Shown here one piece after another: positions 42,571 through 51,558 of a DNA stretch of 64,000 bases. The notes below the pieces were generated by a model, which saw nothing but the letters and a program-made list of their open reading frames with translations, made no database searches and was not told the DNA's origin. The position numbers and the translations under genes are program-made. Location of the stretch: NCBI GenBank assembly GCA_934589705.1, contig CAKTOH010000009.1, positions 1 through 64,000 of the forward strand, given 5' to 3'. The stretch's first letter is position 1; every line of letters begins with the position of its first letter. The DNA comes from an uncultured Oscillospiraceae bacterium. GTDB lineage: Bacteria > Bacillota > Clostridia > Oscillospirales > Oscillospiraceae.

Positions 42571-44652
42571 TTATTCAACGCCGCGCAGGTACAACCCTCT
42601 CGTACAAGCGCCGGGGTCGAAGGGAGCGGGATTCAGGTAATCCTCCAGAATCCGGTCAACCTCCCGGGCGTTTTCCGTGGTGAAGTACAGCCGGATGGCC
42701 CAGACTCCCAGCTTTGCCAGATCGTCCTGCCGATCCAGCCAGCTGAGCTTCTTGCCGTTGAACAGCACGCTGCGGCAGCTGTCTCCGTCCTTGAGGATGG
42801 GGAACTCCGCGCCGGTTTTGTCCGTCAGCTTGGTGCTGCCTAAGTGGCAGGTGCACTCGCCGGTGCGCCCCTGAATCAGGCACTGCTCCGTGATCATCAG
42901 GGGCATTCTGCCGTAGGCCAGAATCTCCGCGTTCACCGCCTTGCTCAAGTCCCGGATCTGGGGCAGGGTCATCTCGAAGCTGACGAGAGCCGAGCAGACC
43001 TCCAGAGAGCGCAGCACGTTCATGGATACGGAATTGTAGATGTTCAGGCCGAAGTCTCCGTGAATCCGCATTCCCGCCTCCCGGGCAGGAGCCAGCAGCC
43101 CTAGATTGCCAACCAGGGCGTTCTTCACGCCGATGCTTTGCAGCAACGCCAAATCTTTTTTGAGCTTCGGCATTTCCCCGTCGTGGACGATTCGGGGCAG
43201 AACCACCGCCAGCCGTCCCCGCTTTACCAGCAGGCCGGTCATCTCCGGGTCGGCGGCCAGAATATGCAGGGGCACATAGAGCATGGCGGTTTCGGAATTG
43301 AGCAGGTTCGGGGTCAGCTGCTCCCGGGTGGTGACCTGGACGGTCAGACCGGGCAAATCCTTTGGCCCCCGATAGTCGGGAACGCTTTTAGGCGGGTTGA
43401 TGGGAAAATCCTCCCGCCGGGCCCGCAGGGCGGTAAGCTGATTGAGCACATCCCGGCGCATGGCGTTGACGGCGGCGGCGGAGATGATGAGGCCTGGGTC
43501 AACCCGAGTGCGCACCTCCACGCAGCGGTAGGGCGTGCCGCCGGTTTTTGCCACCCGCTGGGCAAGCATTTCTCCGGTCAGGGCAACATTCCGAGCCAGC
43601 TCCGGCCGGGGGCCGTTGACGGTACAGGTGCGGCCTTCCGGGTCGGTGGCTGTCAGGGAACTGCCGTCCACAGTGACCACGGCGCGGAACTTCAGGTCAA
43701 CCAGCGGGGTTTCCCCCGCCTCAAAGGACTGACGGGCGGCCTGGAGCCACTGGGGATCGTCCCGGGTGTCCTGGCGGATGCCGAACATTTTCCGGTTGAC
43801 CCGGCTGGTGTAATAGCCGTCGGTGAAGCCCTGGCGGTTGAAGGCGGTCATAAGGGCGTCCATCATGGGTTTCGTAACCACGCCCTCGTCGATGGCCTTC
43901 CGGTACACGGCGGTGACGGTAGCCACATACTCGGGCTTTTTCATCCGGCCTTCCAGCTTCACGGAGGCCACGCCCATGCTTTCCAGTTCGCCTAAGTAGT
44001 GCACCAGGCAGTTATCCTTCAGGCTCAGGGGATATTTTTCCTCCCAGCGGCCGTAGCCGTAGCTCTGGCGGCAGGGCTGGGCGCACCGGCCCCGGTTGCC
44101 GGAGCGGCCGCCGATGGCGGCGGACAGGTAGCACTGGCCGCTGTAGCTCATGCACAGAGCCCCGTGGGCGAAAACCTCAATTTCAATGGGGGAATTCGCG
44201 CAGATGTACCGAATTTCCTCCCGGCTCAGCTCCCGGCTGAGCACCACCCGCTTCATGCCCATGGCGGCGCACAGCTGCACTCCGGGCAGGGAATGGACGG
44301 TCATCTGGGTGGAGCCGTGGATAGGAATGTGGGGCGCGATCTGGCGGCACAGCTGTACGACCCCCAAATCCTGGACGATAAAGGCATCGATATTGTACTG
44401 GGCGGCGTGGCGGATGAGCTCTGCCGCCTCCTTCATCTCCCGGTCGGAGACCAGGGTGTTCAGGGTCAGGTGCACATCCACGCCCCGGACGTGGCAGTAT
44501 TTCACCGCGTCCACCAAAGTCTGGGGGGTGAAATTCTTGGCGCTCTGGCGGGCGTTCAGATTTCCCACGCCCAGGTACACCGCGTTGGCACCGTTCTGCA
44601 CCGCGGCTCGTAGAGCCTCCATGGAACCGGCGGGGGACAGTAATTCCAGCAT
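42571..44652 (-). CDS. U32 family peptidase-like protein with DUF3656-type C-terminus
   Basis: 693 residues. The N-terminal ~330 residues are the U32 domain (ELLSPAGSMEALRAAVQNGA, then a cysteine cluster CMSYSGQCYL...CAQPC). The remainder is the family's C-terminal extension with a middle barrel and a cysteine pair (TGECTCHLG) near the end. Although called peptidases, U32 proteins studied in bacteria (TrhP, RlhA) help hydroxylate tRNA uridine-34 or 23S rRNA, using prephenate. This is the likely kind of role. The start at 44652 has GGAGAGAAG; the frame to 44670 does not. Confidence 0.85.
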   Translation of the reverse strand: MLELLSPAGSMEALRAAVQNGANAVYLGVGNLNARQSAKNFTPQTLVDAVKYCHVRGVDVHLTLNTLVSDREMKEAAELIRHAAQYNIDAFIVQDLGVVQLCRQIAPHIPIHGSTQMTVHSLPGVQLCAAMGMKRVVLSRELSREEIRYICANSPIEIEVFAHGALCMSYSGQCYLSAAIGGRSGNRGRCAQPCRQSYGYGRWEEKYPLSLKDNCLVHYLGELESMGVASVKLEGRMKKPEYVATVTAVYRKAIDEGVVTKPMMDALMTAFNRQGFTDGYYTSRVNRKMFGIRQDTRDDPQWLQAARQSFEAGETPLVDLKFRAVVTVDGSSLTATDPEGRTCTVNGPRPELARNVALTGEMLAQRVAKTGGTPYRCVEVRTRVDPGLIISAAAVNAMRRDVLNQLTALRARREDFPINPPKSVPDYRGPKDLPGLTVQVTTREQLTPNLLNSETAMLYVPLHILAADPEMTGLLVKRGRLAVVLPRIVHDGEMPKLKKDLALLQSIGVKNALVGNLGLLAPAREAGMRIHGDFGLNIYNSVSMNVLRSLEVCSALVSFEMTLPQIRDLSKAVNAEILAYGRMPLMITEQCLIQGRTGECTCHLGSTKLTDKTGAEFPILKDGDSCRSVLFNGKKLSWLDRQDDLAKLGVWAIRLYFTTENAREVDRILEDYLNPAPFDPGACTRGLYLRGVE

Positions 44653-44789
44653 AGTCTTCTCTCCGTTCAAAGGTTTGCATACTTCCGCATCTTATAATTG
44701 CCCACAGTATACCACAAATGCCGGGAAACTTCCACCCCTGCCGGGGAGAATTCAAGAAAAATTCAAGGGCTGTTCAGATTTATAAGCTG

Positions 44790-44823
44790 AAACGTGGTAC
44801 TGCCATCGGCAGTACCACGTTTT
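44790..44823 (-). terminator. Hairpin after the transketolase genes
   Basis: AAACGTGGTACTGCC and GGCAGTACCACGTTT form a perfect stem with a three-base loop, ten bases past the stop. The T-run is only the end of the stem on the minus strand. Confidence 0.6.
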
Positions 44824-44833
44824 TCTTATGCTT

Positions 44834-45772
44834 TTACTTGCAAAGCTCAGCAGCCACTTCCACGATATGCTCCGCGCTGAGGCCGAACTGCTTCAGCAGA
44901 GCCGCGGCGGGGCCGGAATGGCCGAACTCGTCGTTGACGCCGATGCGAACCACCTTGGTGGGCAGCTTCTCGCTGAGCAGGCCGCAGACCGCCTCGCCCA
45001 GACCGCCGATGACGGAGTGCTCCTCGCAGGTGATGACCTTGCCGCACTTTTTGGCGGCAGAGAGCACCAGCTCCTCGTCCAGAGGCTTGATGGTGGCCAT
45101 GTTGATGACCATGGCGTTCACGCCCTTGGCGGCCAGCTCTTCGGCAGCCACGATGGCTTCGTACACCATCAGGCCGTTGGCGATGATGGCAACGTCGGAG
45201 CCGTCGCGCACGACCTCGCCCTTGCCAATTTCAAACTGGTAGCCTTCCTCATGGAAGACGGGCACCGCCGACCGGCCGAAGCGCATATACACCGGGCCCA
45301 CATATTCGTAGGCAGCCTTTACCATGGCCTTGGCCTCCACGTCGTCGGCAGGGCTCATGACCACCATGCCGGGGATGGTGCGCATCAGGGCAAAATCCTC
45401 GCAGCACTGGTGGCTGGCACCGTCCTCACCTACGGAAATGCCGCCGTGGGTAGCGCCGATCTTCACATTCAGATGGGGATAGCCGACGGAGTTGCGCACC
45501 TGCTCAAAGGCCCGTCCGGCGGCGAACATGGCAAAGGAGGAAGCAAAAGGCACCAGGCCGGTGGTGGACATACCGGCAGCCACGCAGATCATATCCGCCT
45601 CGGCAATGCCGCAGTCAAAGTGACGGTCGGGGAAGGCCTTCTTGAAAATGCCGGTCTTGGTAGCGCCGGCCAGATCCGCGTCCAGGACTACCAGGTTTTC
45701 GTGCTCGGCACCCAGCTCCGCCAGGGCATTGCCATAGCTGTCACGGGTCGCGATTTTCTTTACGTCTGCCAT
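44834..45772 (-). CDS. Transketolase, C-terminal subunit
   Basis: 312 residues, containing the pyrimidine-binding and C-terminal domains of transketolase (ATHGGISVGEDGASHQ with the conserved GEDG, and SVIGGLGEAV). In two-gene transketolases it pairs with the N-terminal subunit encoded just upstream, with thiamine diphosphate at the interface. It interconverts pentose and hexose phosphates. The start is one base after the first gene's stop, with GGAGGG before it. Confidence 0.92.
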   Translation of the reverse strand: MADVKKIATRDSYGNALAELGAEHENLVVLDADLAGATKTGIFKKAFPDRHFDCGIAEADMICVAAGMSTTGLVPFASSFAMFAAGRAFEQVRNSVGYPHLNVKIGATHGGISVGEDGASHQCCEDFALMRTIPGMVVMSPADDVEAKAMVKAAYEYVGPVYMRFGRSAVPVFHEEGYQFEIGKGEVVRDGSDVAIIANGLMVYEAIVAAEELAAKGVNAMVINMATIKPLDEELVLSAAKKCGKVITCEEHSVIGGLGEAVCGLLSEKLPTKVVRIGVNDEFGHSGPAAALLKQFGLSAEHIVEVAAELCK

Positions 45773-45773
45773 A

Positions 45774-46628
45774 TTACTTGCCCTCCAGTTCTGCCAGGAT
45801 CGCCTTCAGCTCGCCCATGGCCTGCTCGTACTCGGCATCGTTGGGTGCCTTGCCGTGCCAGCCGGCCTGGTTCTCCATGAAGGAAACGTCCTTGCCCTTC
45901 ACCGTCTTCATGACGATGGCGGTGGGCTGTCCCTTGGTCTGCCGGGCGGTATTCAGAGCGGCCTCGATCTGATCGAAGTCATGGCCGTCGATGGCCGCCA
46001 CCTTGAAGCCGAAGGCCTCCAGCTTGTCCACGATGGGATAGGGGCTCATGACGTCGGCAACATTGCCGTCGATCTGCAAACCGTTGTTGTCCACGATGAC
46101 GCACAGATTATCCAGCTTATAGTGAGCGGAGAGCATACAGGCCTCCCAGACCTGACCCTCCTGAATCTCGCCGTCGCCCAGCAGTGTGTAGACCCGGTTG
46201 GGCTTTCCCTGGTGCTTGAAGCCCAGAGCCATACCGGCGGCGCAGGAAATGCCCTGGCCCAGAGAGCCGGTGGACATATCCACACCGGGGACGGTGTTCA
46301 TGTTGGGATGACCCTGGAGATAGGAGTCAATGTGCCGCAGGGTGGGCAGATCCTCCACCGGGAAGAAGCCCCGCAGCGCCAGGGCGGAATACAGACCCGG
46401 GGCGGTATGGCCCTTGCTCAGCACGAAACGATCCCGGCCCTCCCATTTGGGATTTCGGGGATCTACGTTCATTTCCTTGAAATACAGATAGGTAAACATA
46501 TCTGCCGCGGACAGGCTGCCGCCGGGATGGCCGGACTTGGCGCCATGGGTCGCTTCGATGATACCCATGCGCACCTTGCAGGCAGTCATCCGCAATTGCT
46601 TCTTTTCATTGGGGGTCAACGCAATCAC
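45774..46628 (-). CDS. Transketolase, N-terminal subunit
   Basis: 284 residues, the thiamine diphosphate-binding half: AKSGHPGGSLSAADM, GSLGQGISCAAGMALG and LLGDGEIQEGQVWEA. Start choice is uncertain. GTG at 46628 has AGGAG only two bases before it, while TTG at 46619 is eleven bases from the same site. ATG at 46630 is followed at once by a stop. The start falls 18 bases from an inverted-repeat element, which therefore sits right against its leader. Confidence 0.88.
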   Translation of the reverse strand: MIALTPNEKKQLRMTACKVRMGIIEATHGAKSGHPGGSLSAADMFTYLYFKEMNVDPRNPKWEGRDRFVLSKGHTAPGLYSALALRGFFPVEDLPTLRHIDSYLQGHPNMNTVPGVDMSTGSLGQGISCAAGMALGFKHQGKPNRVYTLLGDGEIQEGQVWEACMLSAHYKLDNLCVIVDNNGLQIDGNVADVMSPYPIVDKLEAFGFKVAAIDGHDFDQIEAALNTARQTKGQPTAIVMKTVKGKDVSFMENQAGWHGKAPNDAEYEQAMGELKAILAELEGK

Positions 46629-46646
46629 ATCTCCTCTTGGTATTTT

Positions 46647-46868
46647 GGGAAGCTCTGATTAAATCGGCAAGAGCTGGCAGCGAGAGATTTTGTTCTCAGG
46701 CAAGGTTTGGAAAATGGAGGAATACTGTATGTACCCGCAAGGGGTATGCCGCATCCGTAAGCCAGCTTGCGCTGGCAACGGCCGCGCTATATTTCCCATT
46801 TTTTAAACAGCAGACTGGGGGCAAAAGATCCGCTGCCCAGCCGCAGACGATTTATTCAGAGTTTCCTT
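46647..46868. repeat. Small inverted-repeat element in front of the transketolase genes
   Basis: GGGAAGCTCTGATTAAATCG (46647-46666) matches, with three or so changes, the complement of 46848-46868 (AAGGAAACTCTGAATAAATCG). Between them lie short hairpins (CCAGCTTGCGCTGG) but no frame of note. A further hairpin CAGAGTTTCC/GGAAACTCTG abuts the right end (46857-46885). The shape is that of a MITE. It fills most of the 320-base gap, which holds no gene. Confidence 0.6.
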
Positions 46869-46948
46869 TGTTTTTGGAAACTCTGATCAAGAAACTCCGG
46901 GCACTGCCCCTCACAGGGGGACGCTGACAGAGTATTTCTTACGACAGA

Positions 46949-48418
46949 TCAGGCGAAGGGGTTTTCGGTGGGATAGGGCAGGCTCTTGGGCTGGTTATAG
47001 GCAATGTCGGAAACGCCGAAATACTTGAGCACCTCAAACAGGGCCTTGCCGCAGTGGGCGAAAGCCACGGCTCCGTGGTGGGGATAGCGCTTCTGGATCA
47101 GCACATGGCGGTAGAACCGGCCCATTTCGGGGATGGCGAAAATGCCGATGCCGCCGAAGGAGCGGGTAGCCACGGGCAGTACCTCGCCCTGAGCAACGTA
47201 GGCCCGGAGGGTGCCCTCGCTGTCGCATTGCAGCCGGTAGAAGGTGATGTCGGAGGGGGCAATGTCGCCCTCCAGGGTGCCCCGGGTAAAGTCGGGCTCG
47301 GAACCGGCGGGCTCCAGCAGCCGGTGCTGAATCAGCTGATACTTGACGCCATGGTTTTCACACAGCTTGCAGCTGGGGGTGTTTCCGCAGTGGAAGCCCA
47401 TGAAGGTGTCGGTGAGCTTGTAGTCGAACTTCCCGGCGATGTCCTCATTGTAGATGTACTGGGGCACGGAGTTGTTGATGTCCAGCAGGGTAACGGCATC
47501 GCCGGTGATGCAGGCGCCGATGTACTCGGACAGTGCGCCGTAAATATCTACCTCGCAGGAAACGGGAATGCCCCGGGCGGCCAGACGGGAGTTGACGAAG
47601 CAGGGCTCGAAGCCGAACTGCTCCGGGAAGGCGGGCCAGCACTTATCCGCGAAGGCGACGTACTTCCGGTCGCCCTTATGCGCTTCCGCCCAGTCAAGAA
47701 GGGTCAGCTCAAACTGAGCCATCCGCTCCAGCATGTCCGGGTAGATGGTGCCGTTCATTTCCTTCTGCATGTCGGCGACCACCTCGGGGATCCGCTTGTC
47801 CCCGGCGTGAGCCTTGTAGGATACCAGCAGATCCAGTTCGGAGTTTTCCTCAATCTCCACGCCCAGCTCATAGAGCCCCTTGATGGGGGCGTTGCAGGCG
47901 AAGAAGTCCTGGGGCCGGGGGCCGAAGGTGATGAGCTTCAGATTCTGAACGCCGATGATGGCCCGGGCAATGGGCACGAACTGTCGGATCATCTGGGCGC
48001 AGCCTTCGGCGGTGCCCACGGGGTACTCGGGGATGTAGGCCTTCAGATGCCGCATCCCTAAGTTGTAAGAGCAGTTGAGCATACCGCAGTAGGCGTCGCC
48101 CCGGCCATTGATCATGTCGCCGTCTCCCTCCGCGGCGGCCACGCACATAGCAGGGCCATGGAACTTTTTGACCAGCAGCGTCTCCGGGGTTTCGGGGCCA
48201 AAATTGCCCAGGAAGACCACCAGCGCGTTGACCCCGTGGGCCTGCACGTCGGCCAGTGCCTTCGTCACGTCCAGCTCGTTTTCCACGGTGATGGGGCACT
48301 CATAGAGCCCCTCGCCGTAGGCGGCCGCGATGTTCTTCCGCCGCTGGGTGGACAGGACAATGGGAAAGCAGTCCCGGGAAACGGCGATGATACCAAGCTT
48401 GACTTCAGGAATGTTCAT
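46949..48418 (-). CDS. L-fucose/L-arabinose isomerase family protein
   Basis: 489 residues, related to FucI and AraA. The central region has AEGDGDMINGRGDAY and EVDIYGAL, the latter with a metal-ligand Glu of the FucI fold. Such enzymes interconvert aldoses and ketoses with manganese. With xylulokinase and transketolase as neighbours it probably acts on a pentose (for example D-arabinose or xylose-like sugars) or on a deoxy sugar; sequence does not settle it. It has its own promoter. Confidence 0.8.
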   Translation of the reverse strand: MNIPEVKLGIIAVSRDCFPIVLSTQRRKNIAAAYGEGLYECPITVENELDVTKALADVQAHGVNALVVFLGNFGPETPETLLVKKFHGPAMCVAAAEGDGDMINGRGDAYCGMLNCSYNLGMRHLKAYIPEYPVGTAEGCAQMIRQFVPIARAIIGVQNLKLITFGPRPQDFFACNAPIKGLYELGVEIEENSELDLLVSYKAHAGDKRIPEVVADMQKEMNGTIYPDMLERMAQFELTLLDWAEAHKGDRKYVAFADKCWPAFPEQFGFEPCFVNSRLAARGIPVSCEVDIYGALSEYIGACITGDAVTLLDINNSVPQYIYNEDIAGKFDYKLTDTFMGFHCGNTPSCKLCENHGVKYQLIQHRLLEPAGSEPDFTRGTLEGDIAPSDITFYRLQCDSEGTLRAYVAQGEVLPVATRSFGGIGIFAIPEMGRFYRHVLIQKRYPHHGAVAFAHCGKALFEVLKYFGVSDIAYNQPKSLPYPTENPFA

Positions 48419-48511
48419 ATGCTTTTCTCCTTTTCTGCGTTTTATAGTGATATTAAGGGAGAAGGTATGTAAAAATCACATACCGACCGGAAAATCCGGT
48501 AAAACGCCCTT

Positions 48512-48540
48512 ATTATATCACACATTTGCGATTTCTGCAA
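48512..48540 (-). promoter_or_regulatory. Promoter of the isomerase gene, inside the xylB end
   Basis: Minus-strand TTGCAG (48540-48535) and TATAAT (48517-48512) are 17 bases apart. It overlaps the last codons of xylB. The leader has two hairpins (ACCGGATTTTCCGGT, GGTATGTG...CATACC). Confidence 0.7.
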
Positions 48541-50002
48541 ACAATTGCTTGCAGGCGGGGTAAATTTTTCGGAACTGCTGGTAGCGTTTTTCGTACCGGG
48601 CGGCCAGCTCCGGCTCCGGGGTCACCCGGGAGGCAACCCGGACGATGGCGTCGCAGGCGGCCTGGACAGTTTCGTATGCGCCGCAGGCCACCATGGCCAG
48701 CATTGCGCCGCCCATGCCGGGCCCCTGCTCGCATTCCAGGCACTCCAGCTCCACATTCAGAATATTGGCAATCATTTTCTTCCACAGGGGGCTTCTGGCA
48801 CCGCCGCCGCAGATTTTGGAAGAGCGAATGTCGATGCCCAGAGAGCGGGCAACCTCGACGCTGTCCCGGATGGCAAAGGCCACCCCCTCCAGCACCGCCT
48901 GGGTCAGGTCTGCCCGGGTGGTGTCCATGGTCATGCCGAGGAAGGTTCCCCGGGCATTGGTGTCGTTGATGGGGCTCCGCTCGCCCATGAGATAAGGCAG
49001 GAAGAAGACATGGTTTTCTCCCAGCCTGTCCTCGGTGATGGGGGCCTGCTCGGCGCTGTAATCGCTGGTTTTGTAGATGTCCTCCATCAGCCACTTGTTG
49101 CAGGAGGCGGCGCAGAGTATACAGCCCATGAGATGGTAGCCCCCGTCCGCGTGGGCGAAGGCGTGCAGGGCGTTGTGCCTGTCCACGCCGAAGGCTTTCG
49201 AGGAAATAAACACGGTGCCGGAGGTGCCCAGGCTGATGTTGCAGCCTCCGTCGCCTACCACGCCGGTGCCCACGGCAGCGGCGGCATTGTCTCCGGCTCC
49301 GGCGGCAACCTTGACATTGTCCCCCAGGCCTAAGGCCCGGGCGATATCCGGCTTCACCGTGCCGATGCACTGGTAGCTTTCAAAAAGCCGGGGCATCTGC
49401 GTTTCCCGCACGCCGCAGATATCCAACATTTCCCGCGACCAGCGCTTGTTTTTCACGTCCAGCAGCAGGGTGCCGGAGGCGTCAGAATCGTCGCAGGCGT
49501 GAACACCGGTGAGGACGTAGTTGACATAATCCTTCGGCAGCATGATTTTGGCGATTCTGGCGAAGTTTTCCGGCTCATTTTCCCGCAGCCAGAGGATTTT
49601 CGGGGCGGTGAACCCGGCGAAGGCAATATTGGCCGTCCAGGCGGAAAGCCGCTCCCTGCCGATGACGTTGTTCAGATAATCTACCTGTCTGGCGGTGCGC
49701 CCGTCGTTCCAGAGAATGGCCGGGCGGATTACCTGATCGTCCCTGTCCAGCACCACCAAGCCGTGCATCTGACCGCCGCAGCCGATACCGGCTACGGCCT
49801 TGGGGTCGAAGCCCGTGAGCAAGTCGGGGATCCCATCCAGGACTGCCTTGCGCCAGTCCTCCGGGTTCTGCTGGCTCCAGCCGGGCTGAGGAAATTCCAG
49901 GGGATATTCCCGGGAGACCACGTTTTTCACCTGACCGGCCTCGTCCATCAGCAGCAGCTTCACCGCCGAGGTGCCCAGGTCAATTCCGATGTATAGGCGC
50001 AT
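48518..50002 (-). CDS. xylB: Xylulokinase (FGGY family)
   Basis: 494 residues. YIGIDLGTSAVK at the N-terminus is the ATP phosphate-1 motif, GCGGQMHGLV and the catalytic Asp in ILWNDGRTA are of the xylulokinase type, and GCNISLGTSGTVF and GGGARSPLWKKM complete the FGGY set. It phosphorylates D-xylulose, feeding the transketolase steps encoded downstream. GGAGG lies before the start at 50002; the frame to 50065 overlaps the SleB gene. It starts 13 bases past the SleB stop. Confidence 0.9.
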   Translation of the reverse strand: MRLYIGIDLGTSAVKLLLMDEAGQVKNVVSREYPLEFPQPGWSQQNPEDWRKAVLDGIPDLLTGFDPKAVAGIGCGGQMHGLVVLDRDDQVIRPAILWNDGRTARQVDYLNNVIGRERLSAWTANIAFAGFTAPKILWLRENEPENFARIAKIMLPKDYVNYVLTGVHACDDSDASGTLLLDVKNKRWSREMLDICGVRETQMPRLFESYQCIGTVKPDIARALGLGDNVKVAAGAGDNAAAAVGTGVVGDGGCNISLGTSGTVFISSKAFGVDRHNALHAFAHADGGYHLMGCILCAASCNKWLMEDIYKTSDYSAEQAPITEDRLGENHVFFLPYLMGERSPINDTNARGTFLGMTMDTTRADLTQAVLEGVAFAIRDSVEVARSLGIDIRSSKICGGGARSPLWKKMIANILNVELECLECEQGPGMGGAMLAMVACGAYETVQAACDAIVRVASRVTPEPELAARYEKRYQQFRKIYPACKQLFAEIANV

Positions 50003-50015
50003 AAAGGTTCCTCCG

Positions 50016-51359
50016 TTATGTGTATTGGTGGCAGAAGGTATGATTTCCGATGGTGCCCCAGACATTCTTGTTCACGGCCCCGGTGGAAAAGAATACTACA
50101 TCCTTGTCGAGAACATAGGGTCCCTTCCAGGCCCGGCGCACGGCCTCGTACTGAACGTGGGTGGGCTTGGCCCGGTAAAGCTGGCTGGCCGCCCGGAACT
50201 GATCCGGGGCCTTGATGACCCCGGTGACGGTGCCGGGGAAATTGGAGGCTGCCACCCGGTTGAGGATCACCTCCGCCACGGCCTGCTGGCCCTCGAAGGG
50301 CTCTCCGTCGGCCTCGGCGCAGACGAGCTTGGCCAGCATTTCCACGTCCGCGTCACTGAGGCTCAGGTCGGGGTACCGGCACTCCACCTCCTCGGCACTG
50401 GGGTCGATGTAGAGGAAGGGGTCGTCGGAAATTTGACTGGGATCATAGATCCAGGAGCCGCTGTAGCCGCCGATGAGGATACCCTCCCGGAAGCCGTCTG
50501 TGAAGCCTGCCTTCAGATTCCATTTTTCGTAGTTGTTTTTATTGGGGTCGTTCACTGTCACCAGCCCCGCGTCATTGATTCCGGTGAGGACAATGAAGTG
50601 CTGGCCGGTGGTGAAGCCGGACTTGGAATTGACCATGGCAATGACGACCTTGCCCTCCTTCAGGGCTTCCAGGGCCACCCGGACGTTCAGTGCCCGCTTC
50701 CAGGGCAGCTGCAAGGTGTCGGACATATATTCCAGCAGCTGGATCTGGTTGCCAGTGTAGCTGGAAAACCAATGCGCCAGAGTGTCCGGGCGGTAGTCGT
50801 AGCCCGTTAAGTAGGTTGCCACCATGGCCATGCTGGTGACGCCGCTGCCGTAGTCGGCAAAGCTGCCCTGCCCGAAGCGGATATCCGGATAGTCCGTCTC
50901 ATAGTAATTGGGTACCTTGTCGTACTGTTTCCGATCCTTGGTGGGAATGACCAGCTCCGGCTCGGTGGTCTGGGGAACAGTCTCCCCGGTGGTCTCCGAG
51001 GCGGTCTGAGCCAAGGGCTTTGTCTCCTGAGGTTTTGTCTCCTGGGGCTTTATCTCCTGAATTGCGGCCGCTGTGGTTTCCTGGGCGGTTTCCGCAGTCG
51101 TTGCGGGGACAGTCTCTTCGGAAGCTTCCGTGGGAGCGACCGTAGTTTCCGGCGCGGCGGTGGTTTCCGGCGGCAAAGCGATCGTCGGCTCCGTCTCCGG
51201 CTGGGTGTCCAGAGCCGCGTAGTACACCGTTTCTCCGGTATCAGACATCCGCTGCTCCTGGGGAAGCATCCCGAGAAACATTTTCAAAAAGCCGCCGGTG
51301 ACCAGGCAGAGCAAAACGCCTGCTTCCAGCAAAACCAGAATTTTTGTCCTTCTTTTCAC
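50016..51359 (-). CDS. C39-like plus SleB-type cell wall hydrolase
   Basis: 447 residues. A membrane anchor at ~8-28 is followed by a Glu/Pro/Thr repeat linker (~52-140), a C39-like domain (~150-290) and a SleB/hydrolase-2 domain (~335-447, LAKLVCAEADGEPFEGQQ, with the catalytic Glu). SleB breaks muramic-delta-lactam cortex peptidoglycan at germination. In the C39 domain the nucleophile position reads YGSGVTSMAMV with Ser172 where CGPTS has Cys, while His254 and Asp271 are kept. The linker resembles that of the subtilase at 6636. It has its own promoter and may lead into xylB. Confidence 0.85.
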   Translation of the reverse strand: MKRRTKILVLLEAGVLLCLVTGGFLKMFLGMLPQEQRMSDTGETVYYAALDTQPETEPTIALPPETTAAPETTVAPTEASEETVPATTAETAQETTAAAIQEIKPQETKPQETKPLAQTASETTGETVPQTTEPELVIPTKDRKQYDKVPNYYETDYPDIRFGQGSFADYGSGVTSMAMVATYLTGYDYRPDTLAHWFSSYTGNQIQLLEYMSDTLQLPWKRALNVRVALEALKEGKVVIAMVNSKSGFTTGQHFIVLTGINDAGLVTVNDPNKNNYEKWNLKAGFTDGFREGILIGGYSGSWIYDPSQISDDPFLYIDPSAEEVECRYPDLSLSDADVEMLAKLVCAEADGEPFEGQQAVAEVILNRVAASNFPGTVTGVIKAPDQFRAASQLYRAKPTHVQYEAVRRAWKGPYVLDKDVVFFSTGAVNKNVWGTIGNHTFCHQYT

Positions 51360-51427
51360 GGTGGGTCTCCTTTATCTGTCCAGGTCCTTCGGGAAAGGGC
51401 ACGCAATTTTTCATATAACACAAAAAT

Positions 51428-51456
51428 TATACCAGTCCCCGGAGGGAACGTCAACG
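51428..51456 (-). promoter_or_regulatory. Promoter of the SleB-type gene
   Basis: Minus-strand TTGACG (51456-51451) and TATAAT (51433-51428) are exactly 17 bases apart, ~70 bases before the start codon. A strong sigma-A promoter, so expression is not limited to sporulation. Confidence 0.85.
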
Positions 51457-51558
51457 GGTTCCCTCTGCTATTTTTTTCACGACAGACGAAAGCCTTTCCA
51501 AGTAAAATAGCGCATAGGCCGAGCTTTCGGCAAATCAATTTCTTTCAGGAGGTATTTT

